Assembly (NCBI GenBank): GCA_946479435.1
Contig: CAMLFX010000002.1
Span: 16,412-80,411, forward strand
Origin: an uncultured Sphingobacteriales bacterium
Lineage (GTDB): Bacteria; Bacteroidota; Bacteroidia; Chitinophagales; Chitinophagaceae
DNA: 64,000 nt
Reading direction: 5' to 3'
Shown: one piece after another, positions 53,469 to 62,120 of the stretch
Layout: every line of letters begins with the position of its first letter
How positions within the stretch are numbered: the first letter of the stretch is position 1
The notes under the pieces: model-generated
The model's input: only the letters and a program-made list of their open reading frames with translations
What the model was told of the DNA's origin: nothing
Database searches by the model: none
Position numbers and translations under genes: made by a program

Positions 53469-53879
53469 ATGGAACAGAGTATATTCATGGAGCAGGAGCA
53501 TTGCCCTGAAGAAAAGGATCTTCAAAAGGCACTAGGCAAAAACTATGTCTGTTGGAAAGACATCAGTGATTATGTGCTCGAACAATGTTCTGAGGCTAAA
53601 GTCAGCTGGCATTATTCTAAGGCTGGCTGGAATTGTCGTATCAGTGATCATAAACGTGTACTTATTTACCTGATGCCCTGTGCCGGATATTTCAACGCAT
53701 CTTTCGTATTGGGTAAAAAAGCGGTCGAAGCAATACTATCCGCACCTATCTCCGATGTATACAAAGATATTATTCGCTCCGCTAAAGTATATGCAGAGGG
53801 CGCAGGATTCCGGCTGCCGGTCAAAACAAGGAAAGCAGTGCCTGATCTAAAGACATTAATCAATACTAAATGCAGTTAG
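53469..53879 (+). CDS. DUF3788 family protein
   Basis: A 136-residue soluble protein. Its central part (VSWHYSKAGWNCRISDHKRVLIYLMPCAGYFNASFVLGKKAVEAI, landmarks WHYSKAGWNCRI and GYFNASFVLGKKA) matches the DUF3788 pattern, a small alpha/beta family with an open pocket and no assigned reaction. It starts 23 bp after ppsA and is likely on the same transcript. Its 3' end overlaps the convergent gene by four bases. Confidence 0.8.
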   Translation: MEQSIFMEQEHCPEEKDLQKALGKNYVCWKDISDYVLEQCSEAKVSWHYSKAGWNCRISDHKRVLIYLMPCAGYFNASFVLGKKAVEAILSAPISDVYKDIIRSAKVYAEGAGFRLPVKTRKAVPDLKTLINTKCS

Positions 53880-54268
53880 GCGTTTTGTTGCTTATGGTTG
53901 GGATTGTAAAAAGCAGCTGAATCCCTTGCAATTTCATTTTGTTCGCTCAGAGTGAGGATGTCAGTGCCTGCGGTCTGTATCCACCTATCCATATGGAAAC
54001 GATATATCTGCACATTTAAGTTGAACCTTCTTTCAAATTCTTTTTCGATGGCTCCCGTTTCACTTTGCATATCGAAGGTAATGATGCCATGTATATGCTT
54101 TTTGCGAATCTCACCTAAGAGCTGATTCGGCTTACAGGGTGCCTGCCGCGATGGCTGCCCCCTCTCATGTGCTAGATTAAAGAACTCTAGTTTCAAGTAT
54201 GGAAACCTGGCAGAGAATTCTTCCTGAATACCTTGTACGGTTCTGCTATCATTTATTTCAATGGTCAT
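53876..54268 (-). CDS. conserved-looking protein of unknown function
   Basis: A 130-residue soluble alpha/beta protein. It starts MTIEINDSRTVQGIQEEFSA, has a Lys/His segment (GEIRKKHIHGIITFDM) and a second repeat-like part, GAIEKEFERRFNLNVQIYR, echoing the first (GIQEEFSARFPYLKLEFF). The two halves look like a duplicated beta-alpha-beta unit, which I cannot name. It is probably real because of its own boxed promoter at 54316-54379, although those boxes are imperfect. Confidence 0.6.
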   Translation of the reverse strand: MTIEINDSRTVQGIQEEFSARFPYLKLEFFNLAHERGQPSRQAPCKPNQLLGEIRKKHIHGIITFDMQSETGAIEKEFERRFNLNVQIYRFHMDRWIQTAGTDILTLSEQNEIARDSAAFYNPNHKQQNA

Positions 54269-54315
54269 AAGTGTTATTTTAATTGGCTTAAATGATCTAA
54301 ACGCGAGTTTATATG

Positions 54316-54379
54316 CAAATTAAATACAACATAGCAGCACAGTTATGACGCCCGTTAGTGCAGCGCCTGTTTCTGGTCA
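54316..54379 (-). promoter_or_regulatory. probable boxed promoter of the 53876-54268 gene
   Basis: Two near boxes, TGTTTCTGGTCA at 54368-54379 and TGACGCCCGTTA at 54346-54357, each one base off the core, stand 22 bp apart. The -7-like element TTAATTTG is at 54323-54316. Distances are 57.5 and 35.5. Confidence 0.55.
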
Positions 54380-54436
54380 ATCTTTTGCAATGCCGAAATA
54401 TGATTGTTCTGTACTAATTAGTATTACTCTTACAAC

Positions 54437-54479
54437 TGACCCTCATCACAACCTGACTCAAAAAGTTCAGTTATATTAG
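54437..54479 (+). promoter_or_regulatory. possible boxed promoter of the phospholipase D gene
   Basis: Exact box TGACCCTCATCA at 54437-54448 lies at 36.5 from a TATATTAG -7-like element at 54472-54479. The distal position (54415-54426, TAATTAGTATTA) is poor. The leader would be 64 bases, longer than at the other promoters. Confidence 0.45.
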
Positions 54480-54545
54480 CAATTACTAGCAGCAAGTGTA
54501 TGGTACCTGTTTACCTGCCACAACTGAAGAAGTTTATACGAGAAC

Positions 54546-55751
54546 ATGTCATCAGTTACAACAAATACAACACATGGTGCAACACCACAGCAACATAAAT
54601 TGAACGACTATTATCACGGCAATAAGTTACAGGTAATTCACAGTGGTGCGGAATATTTTGACCGCCTGGAACTTTTAATCAGGAACGCAGTTGAGGAGAT
54701 ACACATGCAGTTTTATATTTTCAATGACGACTCTGCAGGTCAGCGTATCGCCCATGCCCTGATCCATGCTGCAGGTAGAGGGGTATCGATTTTCTTGTTA
54801 ATTGATGGATATCAATCACGGTCGCTGTCGCGACACTTCATTAATACTTTATCAATACCGAATATTCACCTGGAGTATTTTGAGCCATTGTTAAAGAGCA
54901 GCCATTTTTATATAGGTAGAAGGTTACATCATAAAATTGCCGTCTTTGACCAGCGTACAGCACTTGTTGGAGGTATCAATATCGCAGACCGCTATATGGG
55001 TAGCGGTGGCGAACCGGCATGGCTTGACCTGGCGCTGCAGATAGAAGGTGCGGGGGTAATAGGTGTACTTACAGTTTGTATAACGTACTGGAATGATGTT
55101 ACAGGTCAATCCTTGCAACAAAAACATGAGCAACGCTTTACAGAAATGGATGCACCAGGTAACTGTTCGCTGCGTGTTCGGAGAAATGACTGGGTAAAAA
55201 ATAAAAACCAGATATGGAAAAGTTATTTCGAACTTTTCCATCAAGCCAACGAAAGTATTGTAATTATGTGCAGCTATTTTTTACCGGGCTGGATATTTCT
55301 TCGACAAATCAAAAAAGCTATAGGCCGCGGCGTACAGGTTCAGGTCATCCTGGCTGGTATCTCCGATGTAATGCTGGCAAAACATGCAGAGCGGTATCTG
55401 TACCGGTGGATGCTGCGTAATGGTGTGGAAGTTTACGAGTATAGCGGTAGCGTACTGCATGCCAAGATTAGCATCCGCGATGATAAATGGCTGACTATCG
55501 GTTCTTATAATGTAAATAATATAAGCGCTCTCGCCAGTATTGAGCTCAATGTTGATATACGCAATAAACCTTTTGTCTCGCAGGTGCGATCGGAACTTCA
55601 ACTGATAATCGATGAGAAATGTATGCGGATAACCGGTGCGCACTTCTATGCCAGCCAAAATATCCTCAGACAATTCTGGCAGTGGTGCTGTTACCAGCTG
55701 ATCAAAATCGTATTATACATCGCTACTTTCTATTTTCGGCGGGAGCGTTAG
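54546..55751 (+). CDS. phospholipase D family protein, cardiolipin synthase B-like
   Basis: A 401-residue enzyme with two HKD motifs: HHKIAVFDQRTALVGGINIADRY landmarks HHKIAVFD and GGINIADRY (about residue 128), and LHAKISIRDDKWLTIGSYNVN landmarks LHAKISIRD and GSYNVN (about 305). It has no N-terminal membrane helices, like ClsB. A hydrophobic C-terminal stretch (FWQWCCYQLIKIVLYIATFYF) may anchor it. It would join phospholipids into cardiolipin or transfer phosphatidyl groups. The gene ends convergently with the YdjM-like gene, overlapping it by 29 bp. Confidence 0.87.
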   Translation: MSSVTTNTTHGATPQQHKLNDYYHGNKLQVIHSGAEYFDRLELLIRNAVEEIHMQFYIFNDDSAGQRIAHALIHAAGRGVSIFLLIDGYQSRSLSRHFINTLSIPNIHLEYFEPLLKSSHFYIGRRLHHKIAVFDQRTALVGGINIADRYMGSGGEPAWLDLALQIEGAGVIGVLTVCITYWNDVTGQSLQQKHEQRFTEMDAPGNCSLRVRRNDWVKNKNQIWKSYFELFHQANESIVIMCSYFLPGWIFLRQIKKAIGRGVQVQVILAGISDVMLAKHAERYLYRWMLRNGVEVYEYSGSVLHAKISIRDDKWLTIGSYNVNNISALASIELNVDIRNKPFVSQVRSELQLIIDEKCMRITGAHFYASQNILRQFWQWCCYQLIKIVLYIATFYFRRER

Positions 55752-56757
55752 TACCTTTTATTTTTTCCAGTAGCGATATCCAGACCTCGCGGTCCCAGCC
55801 CTTGAACCTGCCACGCTGCATGACCAGTTCATTGTCTTCCGGGTGTTGCAGATAATAGTAAAACACAAAATCTGCATTTGGGTATTTCCAGCCTGCGATC
55901 TGGCCGAAGCGGAGGTCATTAAAGACGATAGAATTATTCTTGCGTTCTATGGTATAAAATCCTTTAGAGAAGCGCCGCAGCCGCTGCAAGCTTTCATGAT
56001 CGGCGATCTCCCGTAACAGAGAGTCGCGGCGTGAAAAATAGCTAAAAGATATCTGTTTCTTTTTATCAAATACCGAATGAAATCCGACGTAGTATCCGCT
56101 ATCATTCCCCGCTACAATATACCAAAGCAGATTGTTGAAAGGTGTGGGTGCAGTCATATACCTGGTATAGGGTACATGCTGTGTTCTGAGGATCGTACGC
56201 ACATCCTGTTCTACGGTCAGTTTGTTGTTCAGGCAAAATACCAGGTAAAGAAAACTGCCCGTTATTCCTATTCCATACCATATTTTTCTTCGCTTATCTT
56301 TTCGTTTTAGTACTAGCAGCATCACAAAGGCAATGGCCGGAAAAACAGAAAATAACGGATCGGCAACGAACAACGTGTTCAATGAGAAGCGGTAATGACT
56401 AAAGGGCTCCAGCCAGCCTGTGCCATAGACATTAAAGCCATCTAACATATCGTGTACAACAATCTCTATTGCAAAAAACCACAACCACTGCTGCATACTG
56501 ACGTTATGTGGTCTGTGCCATCTGTCTGCCAGTACAGAAAGAAGGGGGAAGGAGATTGCTGCGAACAACAGCGAATGTGTAAATCCCCGATGGGCCAGCA
56601 AATTTGCGGCAGGATCCATCCATAACGCAGCAAGCACATCTATATCCGGGAGGCTTTGTGATACCGCACCCCAGATCAGTGCTTTCTTTCCTATATGACG
56701 GCCCAAAAAAGCTTCGCCAATACAGGCGCCAAGGACGATATGAGTTAATGAATCCAT
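55723..56757 (-). CDS. YdjM-like membrane-bound metal-dependent hydrolase
   Basis: A 344-residue membrane protein of the YdjM/LexA-regulated hydrolase family (DUF457). It starts MDSLTHIVLGACIGEAFLG. Metal-ligand candidates are H6, SLPDID (about 37), LAHRGFTHS (about 54-62) and VVHDMLDGFN (about 104), spread over four helices. A soluble C-terminal half follows (about 180-340). Its substrate is unknown, perhaps a phospholipid. The promoter signal at 56765-56828 is weak. Confidence 0.83.
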   Translation of the reverse strand: MDSLTHIVLGACIGEAFLGRHIGKKALIWGAVSQSLPDIDVLAALWMDPAANLLAHRGFTHSLLFAAISFPLLSVLADRWHRPHNVSMQQWLWFFAIEIVVHDMLDGFNVYGTGWLEPFSHYRFSLNTLFVADPLFSVFPAIAFVMLLVLKRKDKRRKIWYGIGITGSFLYLVFCLNNKLTVEQDVRTILRTQHVPYTRYMTAPTPFNNLLWYIVAGNDSGYYVGFHSVFDKKKQISFSYFSRRDSLLREIADHESLQRLRRFSKGFYTIERKNNSIVFNDLRFGQIAGWKYPNADFVFYYYLQHPEDNELVMQRGRFKGWDREVWISLLEKIKGTNAPAENRK

Positions 56758-56764
56758 CCGGATG

Positions 56765-56828
56765 CAAAGCTAGGTCATTGGTAGCTAGCATGTATAACAA
56801 CATGCAACCCCGACACTGATCTTAATTA
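56765..56828 (-). promoter_or_regulatory. weak candidate boxed promoter of the YdjM-like gene
   Basis: A good -7 element, TAGCTTTG, is at 56772-56765, but the upstream boxes are poor: TGATCTTAATTA at 56817-56828 (57.5) and TAACAACATGCA at 56795-56806 (35.5). It is listed because the register is right. Confidence 0.35.
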
Positions 56829-56851
56829 GTAAGTACACTTTAACACTGCCA

Positions 56852-57883
56852 TTATTGATACTGGATATAAATAGGGCTTGGGTACAGGCCCAGTATTTCA
56901 TCAGCTGTCATTAGCCGGTAAGGTTTACTGAGCTTGTCATTTTTGTAAAATAGTTTAAAACCTGCAAACTGTACAGGCTCATTGCTGATAGCTAACTGGT
57001 AACTGTCTTTCTTCTTAGCAGGAAAACCAAAACCATCCATGTTCATAACGATCTGTACTTCCGGGCAACGTTTTATATTACGGTAATTAGTAACCATATC
57101 TTTTGTAAATCGGTGTATTACCAGAATTTTAGGAGGAAGTTGGTATTCACGTACCAATTGAGACAGGAAATTCACAGCATCATTGATATCGTTGGCATCG
57201 AAGGTACCGATCCGCGAACAGGGCACTTCCCCTCCCTTCATAGAATATTCCGGATCAATACCAAGGTGTACGTCTGGTTTTTTCAGGTAGTCGGTAAGCG
57301 CTGCAAGTTCCTCTTTCAAACTGCTGTGTCCAACCTGTACATCTACAAATAATATAGCATTCATGCTGCGTGCGAGAGTGAGTGCTTTATCTAACTGATG
57401 GGCAGGCATCCGCAGCCGGTATTTGTTTCCTTTACCGGGACTGCGTTGAGCGGTGACTGCTATATAGTGAATAGCCGGTACTACCGGAATAAGGGGATCT
57501 GCCTGTTCCCACATGCGCACTTCTGATAATAGTTGCTTAGAAACAGCCTCCGGAGAGAGCTCGCCCAGTATACCCATGCCTTTGGAGTAAAAGTTGCCAT
57601 AGAAAGCAACTATCCTTTTAAAAGGAAGAATTGCACCAGGCAATGGGTAATCCGTCTTTACCGGCCATTTGTTATTAGGGCGTCCGTGTACAAGATGTGA
57701 CTGTAGCCGCTCGAATGCAGTAGTGTCAAACAACGGTTGCGTAGCGGGAGATGGTGCGATATGTACCGCCTTGCTATTACCGTTGGTCATAGTGGTTTCA
57801 TTAGTAGCCCGTGTTTTCTCACAGGAAGAAAAACCGAATATCATAGACATTAGTAAGCATGAAAAACTGAACATGGTGGGCAT
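56852..57883 (-). CDS. putative lipoprotein of unknown function
   Basis: A 343-residue protein. The ATG at 57883 gives MPTMFSFSCLLMSMIFGFSS before C, a lipoprotein signal with lipobox FSSC; the longer frame back to 57949 would bury it. The mature part alternates strands and helices like a TIM barrel: FKRIVAFYGNFYSKG, PVVPAIHYIAVTAQ, ILFVDVQVGHSS, VHLGIDPEYSM, ILVIHRFT, VQIVMNMDGFG. Asp and Glu lie at strand ends (DVQ, DPE, MDG), as in glycoside-hydrolase-like folds. No named family is certain. It follows the polysaccharide deacetylase gene, suggesting a joint role in envelope polysaccharide handling. Confidence 0.65.
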   Translation of the reverse strand: MPTMFSFSCLLMSMIFGFSSCEKTRATNETTMTNGNSKAVHIAPSPATQPLFDTTAFERLQSHLVHGRPNNKWPVKTDYPLPGAILPFKRIVAFYGNFYSKGMGILGELSPEAVSKQLLSEVRMWEQADPLIPVVPAIHYIAVTAQRSPGKGNKYRLRMPAHQLDKALTLARSMNAILFVDVQVGHSSLKEELAALTDYLKKPDVHLGIDPEYSMKGGEVPCSRIGTFDANDINDAVNFLSQLVREYQLPPKILVIHRFTKDMVTNYRNIKRCPEVQIVMNMDGFGFPAKKKDSYQLAISNEPVQFAGFKLFYKNDKLSKPYRLMTADEILGLYPSPIYIQYQ

Positions 57884-57948
57884 AATAAAACTAGTTGAAA
57901 CTGTGCTACGAATATCCGCTTCCAGGCCCGCCGATATAATGAGCATCA

Positions 57949-58722
57949 TCAATGTTCGCGCTGATTCATATCAGTAAGCTTTAAAATGGCTTGCTCCAGT
58001 TGTTTGCTGTTCCAGCGGCCGCTGGCAATAATGCGGCGGATGGAATATTGATAGTTAACTGAATCTCGCTTGCCATATAATTGGAAAGCTGCGCGATAAC
58101 CAGCAGCCTTTAGCTGTGTAATTGCAGCGGCATCCCAGACCCCATAAGGATATGCAAAATACTGTATAGAATCTCCGATGATCGAAGACAGGAGCTTTGT
58201 TGGCCGTATCAATTGCTGCTCCCAGTCACTACGATTATAACTGGTTACCTTATGATGATCCCATGTATGGCAACCGATCGTATGACCCTGCCTGGCCAAT
58301 GTTTGCACTTGCTGCCGACTCAGATACCCTGGCCGGTCTAGTGTTACTGTCATAATAAAAAAAACTGCTTTGAATCCAAAACTATTGAGCTCTGGCAGCG
58401 CATAGGTAAACTGGCCTTCAGTGCCATCATCGAAGCTGATGATTATTGTTTTAGGCGGTAATGGTTTACCTGCATGCAAATACTCCATTAGCTTATCGGG
58501 CAAAATAGTATGGTATCCATTATTGTACAACATACGCAGATGTTCCCTAAACCGTTGCGGTGGTATGATATAATCCTTTGCTGATGCACCATCACCAGGC
58601 TTCCAGTCCCTTACCTGGTGATAACAAAGCACAACAGGTTCTGCTCGTTGTTGTGCAACTATCTTGCCTTCTACACCAAGAATCAGAAAAAACAGAAAAA
58701 AAACAACAGCTTTGATATTCAT
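57949..58722 (-). CDS. polysaccharide deacetylase (NodB-like, carbohydrate esterase 4)
   Basis: A 257-residue exported enzyme with a signal peptide (about 1-23, VVFFLFFLILGVEGKIVA). Catalytic Asp pair is in ISFDDGTEG (about 97). The metal-binding HxxxH is in GCHTWDHHKV (about 151-156). YFAYPYGVWD (about 196) is the substrate loop. It removes N-acetyl groups from a polymer such as peptidoglycan or poly-N-acetylglucosamine in the periplasm. The start is at a downstream distance of about 20 bp from the terminator hairpin of the preceding gene. The lipoprotein gene follows. Confidence 0.87.
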   Translation of the reverse strand: MNIKAVVFFLFFLILGVEGKIVAQQRAEPVVLCYHQVRDWKPGDGASAKDYIIPPQRFREHLRMLYNNGYHTILPDKLMEYLHAGKPLPPKTIIISFDDGTEGQFTYALPELNSFGFKAVFFIMTVTLDRPGYLSRQQVQTLARQGHTIGCHTWDHHKVTSYNRSDWEQQLIRPTKLLSSIIGDSIQYFAYPYGVWDAAAITQLKAAGYRAAFQLYGKRDSVNYQYSIRRIIASGRWNSKQLEQAILKLTDMNQREH

Positions 58723-58740
58723 GCTAATGTGGTAAAGAAA

Positions 58741-58766
58741 TCACCTATCCCAAGTGGGATAGGTGA
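58741..58766 (-). terminator. Rho-independent terminator after the outer-membrane barrel gene
   Basis: A perfect 11-bp stem (TCACCTATCCC / GGGATAGGTGA) with a four-base loop begins 10 bp past the stop at 58776. On the minus strand it is followed by a T-rich run (TTTCTTTACC). Confidence 0.8.
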
Positions 58767-58775
58767 CATAAGTTA

Positions 58776-59507
58776 TTAGTGAATCTGAAATGTATAACCT
58801 ACCAGAGCCATTATACTACCTGTACTATTTTCACCATTCTGGGTCGACTGCTCGCGGATATTTGGTATACCCATTACATAGCGTCCATCGAGCCATAACC
58901 CGTGCCTACCAAAAGTATAGCCGATCCCGATTCCCCCGGTGAGCCCGTAGTTGAAGTCTTTGATACTGCCGCGGATATCCTTATCACTTTCAAACCCCAT
59001 AATGTTGTTTTCCCCCACATAAGCCTGTGTGCCATCAGCATCCAGATAAAGTCTGCTGCTGCCAGTAGTTTTTTGTTGGGCGCTTAACAAGTATCCACCA
59101 AATATACCAAGCTCAGCATAATATTTGAATTGCTTGCCAAATGTAGCCCTAGCCATAACAGGTAGTTCAAGATACCTAAGCGAGGAGCGGTTATCAAAAT
59201 CCGCATATAATAGCGTATTATTGACATTTACAGCCTGCATTCCATTCTTCCGTCCACCCTGTGTGGCATAGTTCAATTCAGCTGTTATAGACAGCCATTT
59301 ATTGATCCCATAGCTACTTGTCAGACCGAAAGCAGGGCCCTCCCCAAATTGATAGTCCTTATTAACTACCATGCTACCGCAACAGAGTTTAGAGATATTA
59401 ACGCCTCCGTGTGCGCCTATTAGAATATTGCCTTTTTGAGCCCACATTGTAGCAGGAATGGTCAGCAGACACGCAGCGACCATGAATAATTGATTGAAAG
59501 TTCTCAT
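58776..59507 (-). CDS. outer-membrane beta-barrel protein (PorT-like)
   Basis: A 243-residue protein with a signal peptide (about 1-23, LFMVAACLLTIPATMWA). Alternating strands are typical of the PorT/OmpW-like eight-strand barrel: ILIGAHGGVNIS, FGLTSSYGINKWLSITAELNYATQGG, RYLELPVMARATFG, YYAELGIFGGYLL, GLTGGIGIGYTFG. It ends in the C-terminal strand ALVGYTFQIH. The sequence SSLRYLELPVMARATFG is the familiar Bacteroidota barrel signature. It is a single gene with hairpin terminators on both sides. No activator box was found in front. Confidence 0.85.
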   Translation of the reverse strand: MRTFNQLFMVAACLLTIPATMWAQKGNILIGAHGGVNISKLCCGSMVVNKDYQFGEGPAFGLTSSYGINKWLSITAELNYATQGGRKNGMQAVNVNNTLLYADFDNRSSLRYLELPVMARATFGKQFKYYAELGIFGGYLLSAQQKTTGSSRLYLDADGTQAYVGENNIMGFESDKDIRGSIKDFNYGLTGGIGIGYTFGRHGLWLDGRYVMGIPNIREQSTQNGENSTGSIMALVGYTFQIH

Positions 59508-59617
59508 TGTATTTATTTTATGATTGAATAATTAAACAATAGAGCAAATACAGTGCAATGATCTTCTTGAATAACGTATATCAAACCGTCTCATGAGATC
59601 AGTTATTTAATAGGAAA

Positions 59618-59633
59618 CCCGGCGCTAGCCGGG
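59618..59633 (-). terminator. terminator hairpin after Hsp20
   Basis: CCCGGC-GCTA-GCCGGG, a six-bp GC-only stem with a four-base loop, is 20 bp past the Hsp20 stop and is followed on the minus strand by TTTCC. Confidence 0.7.
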
Positions 59634-59653
59634 CTTCGGGAATGTATTCACCT

Positions 59654-60097
59654 TTAGTTGACAGTAACTTTTTTCGCTTTCCCCGTTTTATGATCTTCTT
59701 GTTTAGGTAGCGTGATAGATAAAACACCGTCATGATATTTAGCTTCAATATTTTCTTGTTTTACCCCTTCCGGTAAGGTAAAGCTGCGTGAAAAAGAACT
59801 GTAGCTATACTCCTTACGCGTAAATTTTTTCTCCTTCTCTTCGGATGATTCTTCCTGTTCTGCACTAATGGTCAGCATATTACCGGCAACATCAATAGCA
59901 AAATCTTCCTTCTTCATACCAGGAACCGCAAGGCTTACTTTATAGTAATCCTTCTCATCGGTAATATTTACCGCTGGTACCGTCATTGTACGAGTCTGTA
60001 AACCATTGCCATCGAACCATTCATTCCACGGTTTGAAAAACTCATCAAACATAGCTGGAAAATTTTCTCTTAATCTGCTCAAAGATTTTGTTGACAT
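59654..60097 (-). CDS. small heat-shock protein, Hsp20/alpha-crystallin family
   Basis: A 147-residue chaperone. An N-terminal arm (LRENFPAMFDEFFKPWNEWF) precedes the alpha-crystallin domain (about 40-140, VPAVNITDEKDYYKVSLAVPGMKKEDF... EYSYSSFSRSFTLPEGV, ending GVLSITLPK). It holds unfolding proteins in large cytosolic oligomers without ATP. Small heat-shock proteins are hallmark members of oxygen-limitation regulons such as DosR (HspX). Here the gene has an exact box at the standard place. A GC hairpin terminates it. Confidence 0.93.
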   Translation of the reverse strand: MSTKSLSRLRENFPAMFDEFFKPWNEWFDGNGLQTRTMTVPAVNITDEKDYYKVSLAVPGMKKEDFAIDVAGNMLTISAEQEESSEEKEKKFTRKEYSYSSFSRSFTLPEGVKQENIEAKYHDGVLSITLPKQEDHKTGKAKKVTVN

Positions 60098-60130
60098 AAT
60101 TAGATTGTTTTATTGCTATAAATAATTAAT

Positions 60131-60195
60131 CAAATTTATTGCCTGTATCAGGGTAATTCTATGCTCGTAATCAGGTTACTGGCTGATTGTCGTCA
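60131..60195 (-). promoter_or_regulatory. boxed promoter of hsp20
   Basis: Exact box TGATTGTCGTCA at 60184-60195 lies inside the end of the upstream gene. Near box TGCTCGTAATCA at 60162-60173 is 22 bp nearer. -7 element TAAATTTG at 60138-60131. Distances are 58.5 and 36.5. Confidence 0.82.
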
Positions 60196-60679
60196 GGTCA
60201 GCTTCTTCATTTTTTTGCCAGAGGTAACCGGCATCGTCTTTCTTCATTACCCAGTAAGCAGCCAGCGATACAGTCAGGGAAAATGGAAATGCAGCACCAA
60301 TACCAAGTGGTGCTATACAAAGTAAAAAAAAGATAATACCTGCAAGTGCCCATTTCACAATCGGGCCCTTAAGCAGCAATCCCAAAGCTATGAGTGCCTG
60401 TGCCGCAGCAATGACGAAAACAGAAGTTGCAATATGTTCGCTGAACCAACCCAATATAAATCCGCGATACAAAGGAATCGCCGTATCCGAATACATCATG
60501 TAGGCATCAGGATGATGGGCAGCGGTGTAAGCATTAAATACTGCAGCGCCTGCAAACATCAGCAGGAAGATGATACGCATCAGCCTGGGCCGGAAAAAAG
60601 CTATAGGCAGCAGTATTGCGCCTACCAGGTTGCTCACCAGGTAAGGCATCAGATAACTTGAAGCAGAGAGCGTATGCAT
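60176..60679 (-). CDS. membrane protein of unknown function
   Basis: A 167-residue protein with about five hydrophobic helices: YLMPYLVSNLVGAILLPIAFF, IIFLLMFAGAAVFNAYTA, a segment at about 75-100, WALAGIIFFLLCIAPLGIGA and FPFSLTVSLAAYWVM. HHPDAYMMYSD (about 55) is the only conserved-looking soluble loop. No family is recognised. It follows the patatin gene by 12 bp on the same strand and is probably the third gene of that unit. Its last codons carry the hsp20 box. Confidence 0.65.
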   Translation of the reverse strand: MHTLSASSYLMPYLVSNLVGAILLPIAFFRPRLMRIIFLLMFAGAAVFNAYTAAHHPDAYMMYSDTAIPLYRGFILGWFSEHIATSVFVIAAAQALIALGLLLKGPIVKWALAGIIFFLLCIAPLGIGAAFPFSLTVSLAAYWVMKKDDAGYLWQKNEEADLTTISQ

Positions 60680-60691
60680 GGTTGTTATTGT

Positions 60692-61471
60692 TTAAGATTT
60701 GGTTAAGCATAAAGCATTGATTTGTTCCCTGCAAGCCATTGTAGTCTGGTACCCCAGCTGGTACAAGGCATCAACAGGACGCAGATCGAACATGCTATAG
60801 CCGGCCATGGAAGGTTCAATGAATACATCACAAAGTTTTGCCTGCTTACGTACGCCCGCAGCTATAGCCAGGTGAAAACAGCGTTCCAATACAGCCAGGC
60901 GGCCAGGCTCTCGTATAGATTGTCCTTCATAAAGATTGTTGACATGGGAACCGATAATACCATCCACCCTACCCCGGAGTGGTGCTACTGGTAAGTTGTC
61001 CAGTACTCCCCCATCCACCAGCAGGCTGTCATTATAGGGCACTGGGTGAAAAACAGATGGGATAGCGCAGGAGCCAATGACTACCTCATGGAGTGGGCCA
61101 TCAGACACGTGCAAAACTGATCCATTCAACAGGTCTGTGGCCGTAACTACCAACGGTATCAACAGAGTAGCAAAATCATCAGATGGTACCAGGTTCCTGA
61201 GGATGCGCCTGAGATTATCAGATGAAAAAAGTCCACCGGGATAGCGGAAGAATCTGGCTAGCGAAAAGTTACCTTCTTCTTTTACAAGCGCCAATATACG
61301 TTCGGGGCTATGCCCTGCAGCATAGAGTACACCTACAAGTGCACCGGCGCTAACACCAGACAGCATCGCTGGTTTCAACCCCATTTCCTCAAGGGCTTTC
61401 AGCACACCGATATGAGCAACCGCACGTGCACCACCTCCAGACAGTACAAGTCCAAACCTATTCTTCATCAT
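60692..61471 (-). CDS. patatin-like phospholipase (RssA/NTE type)
   Basis: A 259-residue alpha/beta serine lipase. The oxyanion loop is LSGGGARAVAHIGVLKALEE (about residues 10-29). The nucleophile elbow is GVSAG (Ser about 41). The catalytic Asp is in LLVDGGVLDNLPV (about 152). It hydrolyses phospholipids or lysophospholipids at the inner membrane. The start codon overlaps the stop of the upstream helical protein at 61471, so translation is coupled. Together with the phospholipase D gene at 54546, it suggests membrane-lipid remodelling in the regulon. Confidence 0.9.
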   Translation of the reverse strand: MMKNRFGLVLSGGGARAVAHIGVLKALEEMGLKPAMLSGVSAGALVGVLYAAGHSPERILALVKEEGNFSLARFFRYPGGLFSSDNLRRILRNLVPSDDFATLLIPLVVTATDLLNGSVLHVSDGPLHEVVIGSCAIPSVFHPVPYNDSLLVDGGVLDNLPVAPLRGRVDGIIGSHVNNLYEGQSIREPGRLAVLERCFHLAIAAGVRKQAKLCDVFIEPSMAGYSMFDLRPVDALYQLGYQTTMACREQINALCLTKS

Positions 61472-61857
61472 TACATCCAGCTTGCGGCAAAACGATTGAA
61501 GTTGTGCCTGAGCTCATTTACAATATGTTCCTGTTGCAGATACCGCGCTCCCAGTTCCTCATGGGTAGCAAGGAGTGATTCTGTGATATAACCTGCATTC
61601 GGCAGCTGCGCCTCATGGCCAACCGCGGCTATATTTTCATGAATACTGTGCATAAGTTCATCTAAATTGTTAAGCTGCACTTTCAACTGGTTTTCATATT
61701 GCTCAATCTGCGGCTGCAACTCTGCTCTATTATTCTTATGGGCAACTTCTGTCAACCGCTCCTGTAGCATGCCTAGTTCCTGTTTGTAAAAATCCAGTGC
61801 ACGTAGCTGGTCATTGTGCTGGTTGTTGAAATGCGTGATACTTATCCGATTGTTCAT
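61471..61857 (-). CDS. helical (coiled-coil) protein, first gene of the patatin unit
   Basis: A 128-residue, nearly all-helical cytosolic protein. The ATG at 61857 (MNNRISITHFNNQHNDQLRA) is used because the -7 element ends at 61878, inside the longer frame. Two long helices with heptad character (about 20-75 and 85-125) suggest an antiparallel hairpin or four-helix bundle. The N-terminal HFNNQHND and the H at about 85 recall helical metal-binding bundles, but no known motif is complete. It is strongly boxed (two exact sites) and coupled to patatin, so a partner role is plausible. Confidence 0.65.
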   Translation of the reverse strand: MNNRISITHFNNQHNDQLRALDFYKQELGMLQERLTEVAHKNNRAELQPQIEQYENQLKVQLNNLDELMHSIHENIAAVGHEAQLPNAGYITESLLATHEELGARYLQQEHIVNELRHNFNRFAASWM

Positions 61858-61877
61858 AAATGCTTTTTTTGATGAAT

Positions 61878-61942
61878 CAAAGCTAGTGATGGATAACTCG
61901 TTCAATGCTGACCATCATCAGCAGTACAACTGAACCTCGTCA
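61878..61942 (-). promoter_or_regulatory. boxed promoter of the patatin unit
   Basis: Two exact boxes, TGAACCTCGTCA at 61931-61942 and TGACCATCATCA at 61909-61920, stand 22 bp apart. -7 element TAGCTTTG at 61885-61878. Distances are 58.5 and 36.5. It is one of the two clearest examples in the window. Confidence 0.88.
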
Positions 61943-62010
61943 GCAATACCATTCAGGTTTGAAAAGAAAAACGAACGCAGTAGAAGTAGATCGTCAAAAC
62001 GAACCGGGTT

Positions 62011-62075
62011 TGATTAGTATCATATCACAACCTGACAACTATCATCATTTACACGTTCAATAAAAGAGAATTTTA
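62011..62075 (+). promoter_or_regulatory. double box upstream of the cytosine deaminase gene
   Basis: Two exact boxes, TGATTAGTATCA at 62011-62022 and TGACAACTATCA at 62033-62044, stand 22 bp apart. The expected -7 position (62068-62075) reads GAATTTTA, a weak match, so the pair is certain but the exact start is not. Confidence 0.65.
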
Positions 62076-62120
62076 TTTCTGAAGATAAAACACATTATAA
62101 CCACCTAATACTATTATTGT